NCBI GenBank assembly: GCA_022695795.1
Contig: MU404123.1
Coordinates: 124,001 to 188,000 of the forward strand
Length of the DNA: 64,000 nucleotides
Direction: 5' to 3'
Source: Biscogniauxia marginata
Taxonomy: Eukaryota > Ascomycota > Sordariomycetes > Xylariales > Xylariaceae
Shown here: one piece after another, positions 42,061-54,594 of the stretch
Layout: the number at the start of each line of letters is the position of its first letter
How positions within the stretch are numbered: the stretch's first letter is position 1
The notes under the pieces: model-generated
What the model was told of the DNA's origin: nothing
The model's database searches: none
What the model saw: the letters and a program-made list of their open reading frames with translations, nothing else
Program-made: the position numbers and the translations under genes

Positions 42061-44240
42061 GCCTCCACATTTGCCCTCTGCTGGACAACAACCCGTCTGA
42101 CCGTGACGTGCCTAATTCACGATGGTTCGCCCAGGGTGGCGAGGTCGTTGGTCCGCAGCAAACCACAGTGTATAGGGAGCTTGAATTGTGACACTAGGCT
42201 CCAGACGAGACCTGGAGACTCAGATAACAACAATATTATCTGAATAACCCTACCTACCTACCTATAGTTACACAGCCTCAAGTTGCGGCAGATAACCTTG
42301 TGTAAGAGATCCATTCCAGCTACGTGGAAGCAGTTCCACTTTTAAACTTATCGGTAAAATGTTAATGCCAGGGCTGGAATTGAGCTGTTTATACTACTGA
42401 ATGTTATATGTTATAAGTCGAAATGTTTTTTTAGACTTTCTAGTTCCACATAGTCATACAAACTTGTAACATAATCTATCAGCTGTAACTGTTTTATTAA
42501 ACTTTTGTCTAATGCCTAAATGTTTTACATGTAGCATTGAAACTCGCGAATGCGAGAATATAATTAACATTCAGGCTATGTAACAGCGCCTCATGTCTAC
42601 GTGGATGGGCTACCTGTTCGAACTCTCATTCTGCAAGACTGCACTTTTGACGGCTAGATGCAGGCTTTAATTCTGTCGGTAACCAGCCAGAAGGTTTAAC
42701 TTGTACTTCTCTAGTTATATCACTACTTACGAGCCAGTCACACGAAGGGAGAGACCTCTGCTCTTCCGTAAGATGACTGCTCGGCAGTGGTAAACAGGTA
42801 TACATCGTGGGCCCGGCATATATCGGGTTGGTTTATGCTCTTCTTTTGTACTGCCGGCACTCAGCCTCGTGAAACGAGTTTACTCCTTCTCCGAGTGCTC
42901 CCTGAGGTCCCTCTGCCAATGTAAGCGGGCGATCATGAAGTTGCCGGGGGGCGACTGCTGTAATCTCGTGTCATGGCAGTCACGCGAGCAGCCGTGGGGT
43001 ATTGAAACACAAGAATCAGATACAGGTGAATTCGGTAACTTGATTGGAAGGGGTTGGTCGTTATTGGAGGGACGTCACTACGTGGTGCTACTAGATATGC
43101 AGCTCTGTACCTAAGGTATGTATGCAGGTATGCATGTAAGCAGATGTGGTCTTCGTCGTCCGACGTCGCGGCGCACGTACCAATAGAAATGACGGGCAGG
43201 CCCCACAGTTTTCCATTAGAAGCGCTACGTACCCGGTAAGTGAAGTCCTATGCGCAAGACGACCCGTGGGGTGACGTGACGTAGATTTTTTTTTAAGTAG
43301 ATCGGCGCGAACGAGGGGAAACAAAGTTGTGCATACCTGATTTAAAGGATGAGGTAGCAAACTTGTACACCCACATACCAAAAGGAATAAACTTTGTAGT
43401 TTAGTATACATCTAGGTACCCAAGTATTATTTAGAATAAAGTGCGCCGTCACCAAGTTATTAAATACAATATAGATTGTTATAGATGGTTGGTATTGTTG
43501 TTAGGTATCGAGTCGCCTCCGGCTTTTACATCATTCTATTTTTAATTATAATTTTTACCTTATTTTTATTTTTAACGTCTTTACTTTTTGGTCTAGTCTC
43601 TCCGCTGTTGACGGGTTGGGGACTGGGGACTTGGGCGCCGACTGATTCAAAGCCAACTCCAGCTGTCGTGGCAGTGGACCCGGCTAGTGACACTCGGACC
43701 ACTCTCAAAATTACTGTTACTAGGGTGGTAGTACCGAAATGCACCGCCCATCGCCCGAACCACCCTGACAATCCAAGCAAACCCGCTGGTCCTCCTCCAT
43801 TTTCGCCTCACCAACTCGCTCATCTCCTTGCTCATTATCTTTATCATCCTCCACACGAGCCACAAGAGCCCCATCTTAGCCTTTTACCCATCCCACACAC
43901 ACACAAGCACACCGTCCCGTCTAGTAGAGAGTATCCCGTAATCAAAAAAGATACCACCGACGAGACCCTGTCCTCTCTTTCGGCCCATCGTATCTTTTTT
44001 TCCCTTTCTATATTGCTTCGTCGCCCCCCCTCCGTGCAGGATACTTTGCCTACTCTCTTTTCTTTCCCGTCGCGTGCGCGCCCTCAATTAGCGCGCCGAC
44101 TCTGAGCAAAGGTGGCTGCGCTCACCCTTCTCAGCCAAAGCGACACCGAATTATCCCTCCAGCAGCATCTAGATCTCGCCCCCGACCTCCTCCACTACAA
44201 TCGCCTGGCCACTGAGACGGATCCTGACGAGCCGTTGACG
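42061..44240. other. Intergenic region and 5' flank of the PP4 regulatory gene
   Basis: A/T-rich to about 43.5 kb. From 43.5 to 44.24 kb the plus strand becomes pyrimidine-rich (CCTCC, CTCTCTTT, TCTTTTTTTCCCT tracts), as in promoters and 5' leaders of highly expressed fungal genes. Open frames here (for example 43485-44105) are Pro/His/Ser-rich from the C-rich composition and are not taken as coding. Confidence 0.45.
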
Positions 44241-47158
44241 ATGGCGGCACAGTCCGTGCCTCATCCGTCGACGGATAAGAAGCGAGTTAAGGTCTATGAG
44301 CTTCGTAACAACGACTGGTTCGACCGCGGCACTGGCTTCTGTACTGCCGCCTTCAGTATTGTAAGCCTTCTGCCCTGGGCGCGCCCTGCCCACGTCCCGG
44401 CCCAATCACCAATCAAGTGTCGCATCGTCTGTATCAGCGCCTGCTAACTTTTACCTTGTGTGCGCAGTCCGAAGATGGCCAGCAGAGAGACCCACGGGTC
44501 ATTGTCGAGTCCGAGGACCAGCCCGATCGTGTCTTGCTGGAAACGCGAATCTGTAAGGAGGATGGCTTCCATAAACAGCAGGGTATGTTGACATCAACGC
44601 GCCCGTAACCTGATAGCTGACCTCCCTGTCAAAGAAACCCTCATTGTCTGGACCGAGCCGAGCAATGGCATCGATATGGCCCTTAGCTTCCAGGAAGCTG
44701 AGGGCTGTGCTATGATATGGTACGCGCATCCCATCGCCACAACTATCTTCCTGCTGGGTCATGTCTGGTATCACGAGAGCAAGAACTAACTGCCGTAGGA
44801 AATTCGTTAATGGCATACAACAACAATATCATGCTGTGAACGCGCCAGGTAGGCCTCTCGAGCCGTTATCGGCCTGTACAACTCACTAATCCGGTGAACA
44901 CGTAGACGACAGCGTATCCGACGACCTTGCTATGGACATGCCCAACCCGATATCTCTCCCGCAGGCCTCGATCGCTAACCTCCCCGAGATCGAGTCGCAG
45001 ATGCGCATGATGAGCGGATCCGTTAACGGCCGTGACGCTCTCACGAAATATGTTTTGACCGAAGATTATATCGGCAAACTTATCCCTATCGTCTCCGATG
45101 CCGAGGACCTCGAAAGCCTCCACGACCTACACCGCCTCTGCAACATCATCAAGATCATCATTCTTCTCACCGACACGAGTATAATCGAGCATGCTGTATC
45201 TGACGAGTGCGTGATTGGTGTTGTTGGCGCCTTAGAGTACGATCCAGATTTCCCAAGCCACAAGGCTAACCATCGCCAATGGTTAGAAGACGAAGGCCGA
45301 TATAAGGAAGTTGTGCGTATTGAGGATAGCCAGATCCTTAGGAAGATTCACCAGACCTACCGGCTACAGTACCTGAAAGACGTCGTGCTAGCGCGCATCT
45401 TGGATGACAATACTTTCTCTGTGCTCAACTCGCTCATATTTTTCAACCAAGTGGATATTGTGCAGCACCTTCAGGCCAACGCGACTTTCCTGAACGAGCT
45501 GTTCAATATATTCAAGCCTGGTCAGCAGGATCCGAGACGGAAGAAGGAGGGCGTTCTCTTCATACAACAGTGCTGCGCGATCGCCAAGAACCTCCAGCCT
45601 CCCGCTCGACAGACGCTCTACAATAACTTCCTCGCCCATGGCCTCCTTCAGGTCATCAACTTCGGCCTTAAGCATCAGGATGTGGCTGTACGTGTGGGCG
45701 CAACCGACATATTGGTATCCATGATCGACCATGATCCGCAGATGATCCGGCAAACAATATATCGACAAATCCACGAGAAGCAACCGCCTCTGACAGATAC
45801 GCTCATTGATCTTTTGCTCGTCGAGGTCGATTTAGGTGTCAAGTCTCAGATATCCGACGCTTTAAAGGTCCTACTCGATCAGGGCCCCCCACCGCAGGCT
45901 GAAGCCTTTGCGAAAGCTAACAGCGAGTACGCAGCCCGCGCAGCGTCTAGACTACCACCGAGCGCAGACCCTCAGCAAGACCAATTCCTGACACTTTTTT
46001 ACGAGAATTCGGCTATTAAACTATTCCAACCCCTAATCGAGCTGGAAGGTCGGACGAGCATGGAATTCACTGTCAAGCAGGCGTCCATGTTCACCTACCT
46101 GATCGAGATTCTTTGCTTCTTTATTCGGCAACATCAGCACCGTAGCAAGTTTTTCGTCTTGAACAATAACATTGTTCCGCGTATTGCGCAGCTTCTTCAC
46201 TGCCCTGAGAAGTTTCTCAAGCTCAGTAAGTCAGTTGGATATTAGTTCTTATCAACGCTAACTTTCTATAGTTGCCGTTCGATTCCTCCGCCAGCTCATC
46301 GGCCTCCAAGATGAATTTTACGTCAAGCACCTATCAGAGAAGAGGGTCATCGGGCCGATACTAGACGTCCTAATTCAGACCATGCCGCGAGACAACCTGC
46401 TTAGTTCTGCGTGTTTAGAGTTCTTCGAGTTCATTAGGAGAGAAAACATCAAGGAACTTGTGAAACATATAATTGAGAACTACCGGGAGAAGATACAGAG
46501 TCTAGCCTACATGGACCTATTCCGAACTTTCATCGTCCGTTACGACCAGACCGGAGGATTTACCGCTAATATGGATTACTTCCTAGAGGTAGACGAGGAG
46601 GTTGGTCGAAGACGAGCAAACGTCAACCCGAGGACGGGATTGATGGAACATCTATCCATGGACCAGGCTGAAGAGGAGTACTGGAACACGTCTGATGACG
46701 AAGATGATTTGCAAGGCAAGTCTAGCGATCGACCTTCGGCTGCAAATGGAGCTTCACCGAGCGCCAAACTATTGGTAGATTATGCTTCTGATGAAGAAGG
46801 GGATGAGAATGTTGAGGCCGCAGCAATCTCAGCTGATGAGGATAAGCCAGAAGATGGCGCAAAGAAGACAGAGGAAAGCTCCGCTGGTGTTGGACCACCG
46901 CCAGAACGACTAGCGGAGAAGCGTCGACGCGAGGAGGATGAAGAAGATGACCTGGGCAAACTAGTCCAACACAAACGCCGGAACAGTACTTCGGCCAGTT
47001 CTAACACCTCAAATACCTCTGGTGTGCTCCGCAAAAAGAAGACATTCTCCAACGCGAGGGATGCGGGAGCTGCGCCCAAGAAGATTGCCATTAGCCTCTC
47101 TTCAAACGTCAAGGCCGGTAACGGGCCGGCTAATAATCGAATAGACGATGATTCGTGA
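44241..47158 (+). CDS. psy2: Protein phosphatase 4 regulatory subunit 3 (Psy2/SMEK/Falafel)
   Basis: Six exons, 44241-44360, 44468-44582, 44635-44719, 44799-44848, 44906-46225 and 46272-47158, with GT-AG introns of 107, 52, 79, 57 and 46 nt, give 858 residues. An EVH1/PH-like domain comes first (about residues 8-115: VKVYELRNNDWFDRGTGFC, ETLIVWTEPSNG). The SMK-1 (DUF625) domain follows (about 160-350, DPDFPSHKANHRQWL, IHQTYRLQYLKDVVLARIL), then armadillo-like helices and an acidic, low-complexity tail with EEDEEDD and the basic KHKRR, a likely nuclear signal. The protein targets the PP4 catalytic subunit to substrates such as phospho-H2A and Rad53 in yeast, acting in DNA-damage recovery; in this organism that is inferred from the family. 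All domains are intact. The ATG at 44241 directly precedes the EVH1 domain. Confidence 0.95.
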
Positions 47159-47847
47159 GACTAGGACGGTCAATTTTCTTGGTACTCCTCTTTACGCATC
47201 ACCGTAACTTGGGTTGAAACTGCACCAATGATGATGGGTTAGGAGGTCGGCCGGCGTTTGGCGAGAGGGTTTTCCAACGTGTTTGATAGGAATAGAGCCT
47301 AGATCAAGGGAAGACAGGCATCAATCAGGGTCAGGCAGAGAATTCCCCTCGTGTTTTTTTCCTTTATCTTCGCGACGTCGGCCTTGCGGCATGATTGCAA
47401 AAGAAGCCATAAGTCAAGGAGGGACAGGAAAGGAAAATGTCATTATCTCGTGTACTATAAAACCCGGCGGGTAGCTTTTGGTGTCTAAGGATAAATCCGA
47501 CAACAGTGTATGGACGGCATTGTCTACCGGAATCAAAGAAATTGAAAGAAATTTGACTGGTTCAAGATGGCACTGTGTTTGCTCATGGAAGGCCTTGCTC
47601 GCGAAGACTCAAGGGCGACCAAGATTCATACAGTACTCGGGGGAGATAGTCACGTACGGAACAAGAAATCAACCATTTACAGGCATCCCATTCCGATGAA
47701 TAAATGATGGTCATAATTTCGTATCAATCTATGCCTCAAAGCACAACAATTTTTCCTTGCGCTATATATGTGGTAATCCCGTCCTGCTGAACCTCCTGAC
47801 GCAGTCATGTCCAACCCGGCTCGCGTTCGTTCGAAATATAGATTCGT
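47159..47847. other. Convergent 3' region
   Basis: About 690 bp between the 3' ends of the PP4R3 gene and the dehydrogenase gene. No gene recognised. Confidence 0.45.
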
Positions 47848-49092
47848 CTACAGCTTCGCATCAGTCCCATCTTCGGGCGAAATCTCGATGACCAGCTTGC
47901 CGAACTGCTTCCCGTCGCGCATATCCTCGAACAGGCCGTCGATAGCCTCGAGGTCGTCGAGCCCCCTGACGACACGGCTCACCACGGGCCTGATCCCCCG
48001 CTGGCGCACGAACTCGACCATGTCGCGGAACTCGGCGCGCGACCCCATCGTCGACCCGCGCAGCTCGATGTTCTTCATGACGGCCTGCATCGACCAGTCC
48101 ATGCGCGGGGCGATGGTCATCCCATAGCACGCGACGACGCCGCCGGGCCGCAGCAGGCGCACCGTCCGCGTGACCACGTCCCCGCCCGCGCCGTCGATCA
48201 CGGCGTCGAGGTAGGGCCGCGAGCCGGGCAGCTGCGCCGCCAGCGCGCGCTCCCACCCCTCCGAGCGGTACGAGACCCCGCCGACGGCGCCGAGCTCGGC
48301 CGAGGTCGCGCGCGCGAGCTTGGCCGCGGACCCGGACGTCACGAAGGCGTTGCAGCCGAGCGCGCGCGCGAACTGCAGCGCCGCGAGCGCGACGCCCCCG
48401 CCGACGCCCGTGACGAGGACGTTGCTCCCGGGGCCGAGCGCCGCGCCGTCGGCGGCGCGCCCCTTGGTCACGAGGGCGCGCCAGGCCGTGAGGCCGACGA
48501 GGGGCAGGGCCGCGGCCTCGGCGGTGGAGAGGTGCGCGGGGCAGAGCTCGACCTCGCCGAGGGGCACGACGGCGTAGTCCTGCGCCGTCCCCGTGCCCGG
48601 CGGGTGCAGGGCCGCGGCGCCGACGACGCCGAAGCGCGAGGGCTCCTCGGGCCCGAGCGGCGAGGACTCCCACCCCCGGCTCGGCGTCAGGATCACGCGC
48701 CGCCCGAGGAGCCGGTCCGACGCCGCGGCGGGCGTGCCCGCGCCGACGGCGACCACGGTGCCGCACCCGTCGGCGAGGAGCGGCTGCGAGAAGGATATCC
48801 CCGGGTACAGGTGCTGCCGGATGAAGAGGTCGCGGTGGTTGAGCGCGGCCGCGTGCATGCGGATGAGCAGCTCGTTGGGGCCGGGCACGGGCTTGGGTTG
48901 GGTGGTTAGTTGGAGGCTAGGATAGGTGGGCGTTAGTTTTTATTTATATTTTGATTTTCTTGTCTTTCTCTCTCCCCTTTTTTCATGAAGGGGGGGATGG
49001 GGGTGGGGGAGGGGGTTGAGCTTTACAACTTACGGGTAGTACACCTGACCGGGCTTCCCGTCAATCTTCTTGATTGTGAGAGTGCGAGACAT
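47848..49092 (-). CDS. Medium-chain dehydrogenase/quinone oxidoreductase-like
   Basis: Two exons, 49092-49034 and 48916-47848, joined by a 117-nt GT-AG phase-2 intron, give 375 residues. The short first exon encodes MSRTLTIKKIDGKPGQVYYP, and the second continues with PVPGPNELLIRMHAAALNHRDLFIRQHLYPGI, a GroES-like fold. The nucleotide fold is VLVTGVGGGVALAALQFA (about residues 187-204). Neither the catalytic-zinc Cys of classical alcohol dehydrogenases nor the four-Cys structural zinc cluster is present, so this is a zinc-independent NADPH oxidoreductase of the type often annotated as 'zinc-type alcohol dehydrogenase-like'. The substrate is unknown. Third codon positions are very GC-rich, which produces a long false antisense frame. 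Confidence 0.88.
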
Positions 49093-51968
49093 CTCTTTTT
49101 TTATTATGATGATATGGTGATGATAACTGACAGACTTTCGTGAGAAGCGTGAAAGGAAGGAAAAAAGGAGTTCCAGTCAATTGGGGAGCTTGAGATGACA
49201 GAAACTCTAGCTTCGTAATTTGTTTATCTATTGGGAGGGAAAGTAGTTATCGGCCTTGTTGATAATATATAACATTCAGGGGTAAGACCCTTTTATAAAT
49301 CAGATGTGACACGCCTCAGCGACACGGTGAATAGATATAACGAGGGGTGGTGATCGTGATGAATAATACAAGCTGCAGCTCCCCACCCCCTGCACGTACA
49401 TCATGAGCTATCAGTTGCTTAACTTAGCTCGTGGTTCAATCCCCCCGCGTTCGGTGGGAGCTCCACCACAGCTAGGGGAACCTCGGCTGCTTCGGTTGTG
49501 CGTATGTGTGGCATAGGAGATGGGTGGGCTTACGAATTTTAGATATTAGAAGGGCTCAACAAAGCAATAGGATCCGAAGATATGTTTACGAGTTTTTTTT
49601 CTGCTTCTTCTTTTTCTCTCCAACAACATGCATAGTTCGTTGATGAGCACATAGCTTATTGATTATTTTGTTAATATCTAGAATGTCTGAGTATGCAAGG
49701 TCGCCGCTTTATTCCTTGTGCCTCGAGGACTCACTACCTACGAATTACTCCTAATATTTATTCAGTTATGAAGATAGGGCTTTTATACATTTTCACCACA
49801 TATACGCATCAAACTAACCAATAAACCAGTCCCCAAGAGAATGAAGGACTGTCTTTTTGACACATGGCCCTGTTACAAACAACCTTAAACACACTTCTTT
49901 GCATTCATAGCTATAGCTTTCTTATATCCCCAGTATGCCCATATTTATATAGTCTAGAGATGCGTTTCTTATTACATACAATAATCTATAACGATGGATC
50001 ATCATCAGACCGAGGCTCGGGATCGCCGACGTAACGAAATATGTGAAGGGATATAGAAGGCTAGCAACAACCCTCGTCATGGCCGACACAATAAAGAATA
50101 TTCTGCCAAGCTGGTCAGTTTTGTTGGCTTGGAAGTGGGCTACACGGTGCAGGTCTAGATTCCGAAAATAAGTTGAAAAAGGATTAACTTAGTTCTTGTA
50201 AAACTATCTCCTTGACAGCAGATTCTGCCCCATCTACTATATATCACCGCCCAAGACTTCTTTAAACTTGATTAGAGGGACGAATGCTGGTGAGCCTAGA
50301 GGAAAGGGGTTCCGTGGTCAAGGGACGATGAGAAAAGCCAACTTTTCTTCTCGTGCACACACCGACGGCATCCCACAGCGAGTCCGGTTGTCGCAGCCGC
50401 GGCTCGATAAACCCGCTCGCCAGCTAGTTAGCGATTACATGCTAAGCTATGCTCTCTATGTGAGTTCTCGTGTGCGGTTGAGTTTTTAGAGTTTTCTTTT
50501 GTGTTTGCTTAATGATGAAGCCGTCGACAGTTGTTGTTTTCGCCTAGAAATATGAAATTGCACGGAGAGACGGTTGACATATATACAGATGTTTTTCGTA
50601 TATTAATTGAACGAAAGAGAGAAAGAGAGAGCTTAATACACAATATAAAAGAGCCCTCTATTACACGTCTTTTTTGTCTGAGCGGTCCTTCTCTATACAA
50701 ATAGCTTGTATAGGAAGTGCCCGGTTCCATGGCTCTTCGGGATCTGGTACGTGCGTACGGATACGGAGGGAGGAAGGAATGGAAACAACAACTCATCTTA
50801 CCCTTAGGCGGCACAGCAACAATATTTGCTGACAGGCGCATGCGCGATTCCTGATGTTAATGCTAGTAAGTCGTGAACGGAAATTCTTCCCTTAGTTTCA
50901 TTTTAGTCTAGTCTCCCGTGGGCGACTATAGCCCGGTAGCACGGAGATCAGCAAGTATTGTGGGAATTCCCCGAGTCAAGGGGCCCCCGAAAAAAAATAT
51001 GGTCGCCGTTCACTTACACATACACAACACAGACATACCGCACACACAGTATTCCTTCCCCTTGGCTGTTTCAGAGTTTGCAGGGAAGGGGGGAGAGATA
51101 CACATATCACATTACACAGAAATCAAATCTTTCCCCCAACAAATAGCAAATTGTTCATACGACCCGGGGAATGGTAGGGTGATCAATCTACCTATTCTAC
51201 CTCGATTTACTACATGTCTCCGGGAACTAGCGATGACGAAATATTTACTAGTAGTGATGGTAGTAACCACTACCCGCATAAAAGACCTAGACGCCGCTGA
51301 TGATGTATGCAGTCTGACTACACATCCAAGTCATAGGTATCCCCGCGTTGCCCTTCATTCCTTTCCTTCCCTTGCGTTGGGTCGTCCCTCCCAATGGGGT
51401 GGAATATCCCGGAGGGTTACCTCGGGGCCGAAAATGGCTATATAAGATCGCAGCTTATGGGCAAGGTTGCAGGGGAAACTCCACCCATCGCAACGTCGAA
51501 CCGTTGAGTCGGATTAATAAAAAGGGAGGGGATAACCTACATAAGGCTGGCTCATCCGCACGTCCTTGACGTGATGCGATGATGTTGATGGAGAACATCG
51601 CCGACCTTGCGAGACGGCATACATCCGGGGGCCTGGATCCCCCCCGGCGGACACGCTAATAAAGCTAAGCAATCTAAAGCGAAAAGTTGCGGGTCTCCTT
51701 CTTTTCGCACTCACATCGGATGAGTATAAAAGAACGGGTATCTTCCTGCCGAGAGAATAATGGCAAGATTAAACCGGAGGGGCCCGACTTGACGGAGCGA
51801 GCGATTTCGTCCGAGGATTGCCTAGACTTGGACTCTTGGACTTCCTTTTTTGTATAGGATCCTCTTCTCTCCCCCTCCTGACTTGGTCATCGATATTCCA
51901 TTTTTGGCTCACGCCTAGACCAAATCTCCGTATCCTCCCGCGAACTTCTACTTCACGGAGAGTATAGG
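49093..51968. other. Long intergenic region
   Basis: About 2.9 kb between divergent genes. It holds A/T-rich DNA to about 50.2 kb, then mixed sequence with a purine-rich GAAAGAGAGAAAGAGAGAG tract near 50612-50632. A frame at 50918-51445 is open for 175 codons but starts at GTG and looks unlike a protein. No RNA gene seen. Confidence 0.45.
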
Positions 51969-53177
51969 ATGTCGCGCGCATTCATCACCGGAGCCGCCTT
52001 CGGCGGCGCCCTGACGGCAACTGGAATCTACCAGCCGGACGTGATCATCTCGCAGCTAGAAATGGAGAACTGGCATATGATACAGACATTCCTTACTGCT
52101 TCGGGGGCAAGCATGTCAGTGACCATTTTTATTTCCTTTCTTCCATACCTCTCAGCTCTCTAGGGGGTTCTCCTATCGCAGATGTAAAAGCCAGCTAACC
52201 CCGAATAATAACCACTGTCTAGGATGATCGTCACCCTGGCTCGACATCTAGGCTACCTCGGCAACCTCAAACCCCGGAGTTACTCCACCCTCGGTCTCCT
52301 GGCCACCCCTCTCGACGGTAACCTCCTCGGCGGATACCTCCAAGGCGTAGGTATGGCCCTCGCGGGCGCCTGTCCAGGGACCGTCTTCGCGCAGATCGGC
52401 GGGGGCGTACGCTCAGGGTTATATACCCTCGGCGGCGCACTGTTAGGCGGGGCCCTCTGGTCGGGAGTCCTCCGGGACGCGATTCGGAGACGCAGACGTA
52501 GCCGAGAAACGAAGCAAAGGAACGACAACAACAGCAACAACAGCAAATCCCACGGCGATAACGACACAAACGATGTGCTCAGCGTACACGAACTCCTCGG
52601 CGCGAAATCCCCGCTCCCGGCCCTCGCCCTGGTCGAGTCCTTCTTCGCGGCCGTCGTCGCGACGGTGTCGCTCCTCGGGCTATCGAAGACGCCGGCAGGT
52701 ATTAGCCTAGTGGGCCCGGTGACCGGCGGCCTGCTGATCGCCGGCGCGCAGCTGGTCTCCATCGTGGCCAGGGGCTCGCTGCTGGGCACGTCCACGTCGT
52801 TCGAGGAGGCCGGCGACTACGTGGTATGGTGGATCTCCGGGGCCGAAAAGGGCGGGAAACGCACCAAGCCCACGTCGCGCAGCGCCATGGTCCTCGTCTC
52901 GGGCATGGTGGCCGGGGCGCTGGCCGTCTCGCAGCTCGCTTCGTTGCCTTCTTCCCCGAATAATAATAGCGCGGGTTTTCCACAGACTACCACTACTAGT
53001 GTTGGTGCCGCGAGGTCGGTGCTCGGAGGCGTGCTGCTTGCGGTGGGGTCTAGGATGGCTGGGGGTTGCACGTCGGGCCACGGCATCAGCGGGATATCGC
53101 TGTTCTCGGTCTCGAGCTTCGTCACGATTGCGGCGATGTTTGCGGGTGGCATGGCCACGGCTATTCTCCTTAAATGA
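51969..53177 (+). CDS. YeeE/YedE-family (DUF395) sulfur transport protein
   Basis: Two exons, 51969-52114 and 52223-53177, with a 108-nt GT-AG intron in phase 2, give 366 residues. The protein is mostly hydrophobic and Gly/Ala-rich, with about eight to ten membrane segments. It carries the family's cysteine motifs, GACPGT near residue 95 and AGGCTSGHGISG near 328, in the two halves of the inverted-repeat fold. Bacterial YeeE (TsuA) imports thiosulfate using such cysteines; a thiosulfate or other sulfur-compound role in this fungus is inference. The loop near residue 180 is Arg/Lys- and Asn/Ser-rich (RRRRSRETKQR, then NNSNNS). An origin from bacteria by old transfer is possible because the family is mainly prokaryotic. 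The second exon is GC-rich. Confidence 0.88.
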
Positions 53178-54594
53178 CATTATAGAAAACATGTATGGAG
53201 ATAAGTGAATATTTATCTGCTATAGTTACCTACCTAGGAGTTTGTATGATATTAAATAGACAAATGAATAAATAAAAACTAAGTGTGTTCCCAATCGTTT
53301 AGACAAGGACACAGGTACTTGCTATCTATAAATTGCATATATTAGGGGATATTTTATCTTTCGAAGGAGTGCTATAGCTGGCCCAAATTAACAACGAGAG
53401 AGGACTGATACTTTTGTTCTTTTACTTGCAACTACCTACGACTGAGACCGTCACATCAGCAATGAACTACGCCCCTGACTTATAACAATACTTACTCAGT
53501 CTACTCATGACTGACTCTGTCCCGCATTTTCTGTAGTAAAAAATATATTGAAATAGAACACAGAGAGCCTACGACCATCTAATCCCGGAAGCAGTTTGTG
53601 TAGGTATGTGTATGTAAGTCTCACTGTATATTCGGCGACCACGCACGAGCCCCGGAAGCCCCACAAAGTCGGGGATCCCCCTTCGGCCACCTGCACACAC
53701 CACCTCCCCCTCCGTACCCACGCGCCCGCATTTACCGCATGACAACGACAGGGCTTCGGGACCGGACACTGGCAGGGAGCCACTGGTTCCTGTACCGGCG
53801 GCGCGCATTCGAGTAGGTGGACAACCCGATCTGGTGCCTTTTCGATGCTAAGGAATGTAGGTAGTATCAACAATGCCCATGAGAGACAGTGACCACAATA
53901 CCTGATTGGATTTCATAACAATCCATCTCAACCAACTCTGAGTGCATAATCTGTACTACAATATGAAAAGGTCGTTATCTATAAAGGAAGTGTCCAAAAT
54001 TGAAGCCCAGAAACATTGATACGAAGTTGCAGCATTGTGATACCAAGTATGTCTAAGGGGTCACAACTGCTCGAAGTGTATACTACCGACTAAACCTACC
54101 TCATAAAAGACGGATGGAAAAGATTATCTCGAATTAGGTAATTATGTATAGCACTACCACCGAACCGACTTAGTCTATACCTAAAAGTACTCGTCAAAGG
54201 AAAGGTACTTGTACACTAGGTAGACATTAGAACACAGCAAGAATGGGGGCCGTCTTACACTAGAACATTAAAGCGGGGGCACTAACGGCATCGTACATGA
54301 ACCTTAGCAGGGGGGGGGGGGGGTTCCACTAAAAGCTCCGAGCTGACGTTGGCGCTGATGCAGCCCCAAAACGTGGCATTTTGAAAGTTGACAGCTTGGA
54401 TCTTTTTCACCTTCTACTTATTAAAATCCCGAACTCGACCCGTTCCTGAGCAGCTGCAGGTGATGCGAAAGAGGGGGGACACCGTGATCGCTACCCGTCC
54501 TACCGCGTATCCAAGCGGATCAGATCAATTGTGCGAGGGGCGGCGTTCACGTACCACGTACCTTTTCGTCGCATCTCGAATCTGATTTGGGACA
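53178..54594. other. Intergenic region with a poly-G run
   Basis: About 1.4 kb. A run of 14 G lies at 54310-54323. A minus-strand frame of 122 codons at 53505-53873 is Cys/Pro-rich, but I could not support it as a gene. No RNA gene seen. Confidence 0.45.

Noticed and set aside
42590..42680. tRNA-like GTTCGAAC motif
   Set aside because: No cloverleaf could be drawn on either strand.
43485..44105. 206-codon plus-strand frame upstream of the PP4R3 gene
   Set aside because: Pro/His/Ser-rich translation of a pyrimidine-rich leader; no similarity recognised and it ends before the true start.
47861..48766. Second long minus-strand frame overlapping the dehydrogenase gene
   Set aside because: Arg-rich translation of the same GC-rich DNA in another frame; the dehydrogenase frame has the domain motifs.
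49400..49500. tRNA-like T-arm (GGTTCAATCC) near 49434
   Set aside because: The flanking bases do not pair into T-arm or acceptor stems and no A box is present.
50918..51445. 175-codon plus-strand frame in the 49-52 kb intergenic region
   Set aside because: Begins at GTG, has no motif or hydrophobic pattern, and lies in mixed low-complexity DNA.
53505..53873. Cys/Pro-rich 122-codon minus-strand frame
   Set aside because: No signal peptide, no recognised family, and no splice context; open frame probably from local GC richness.
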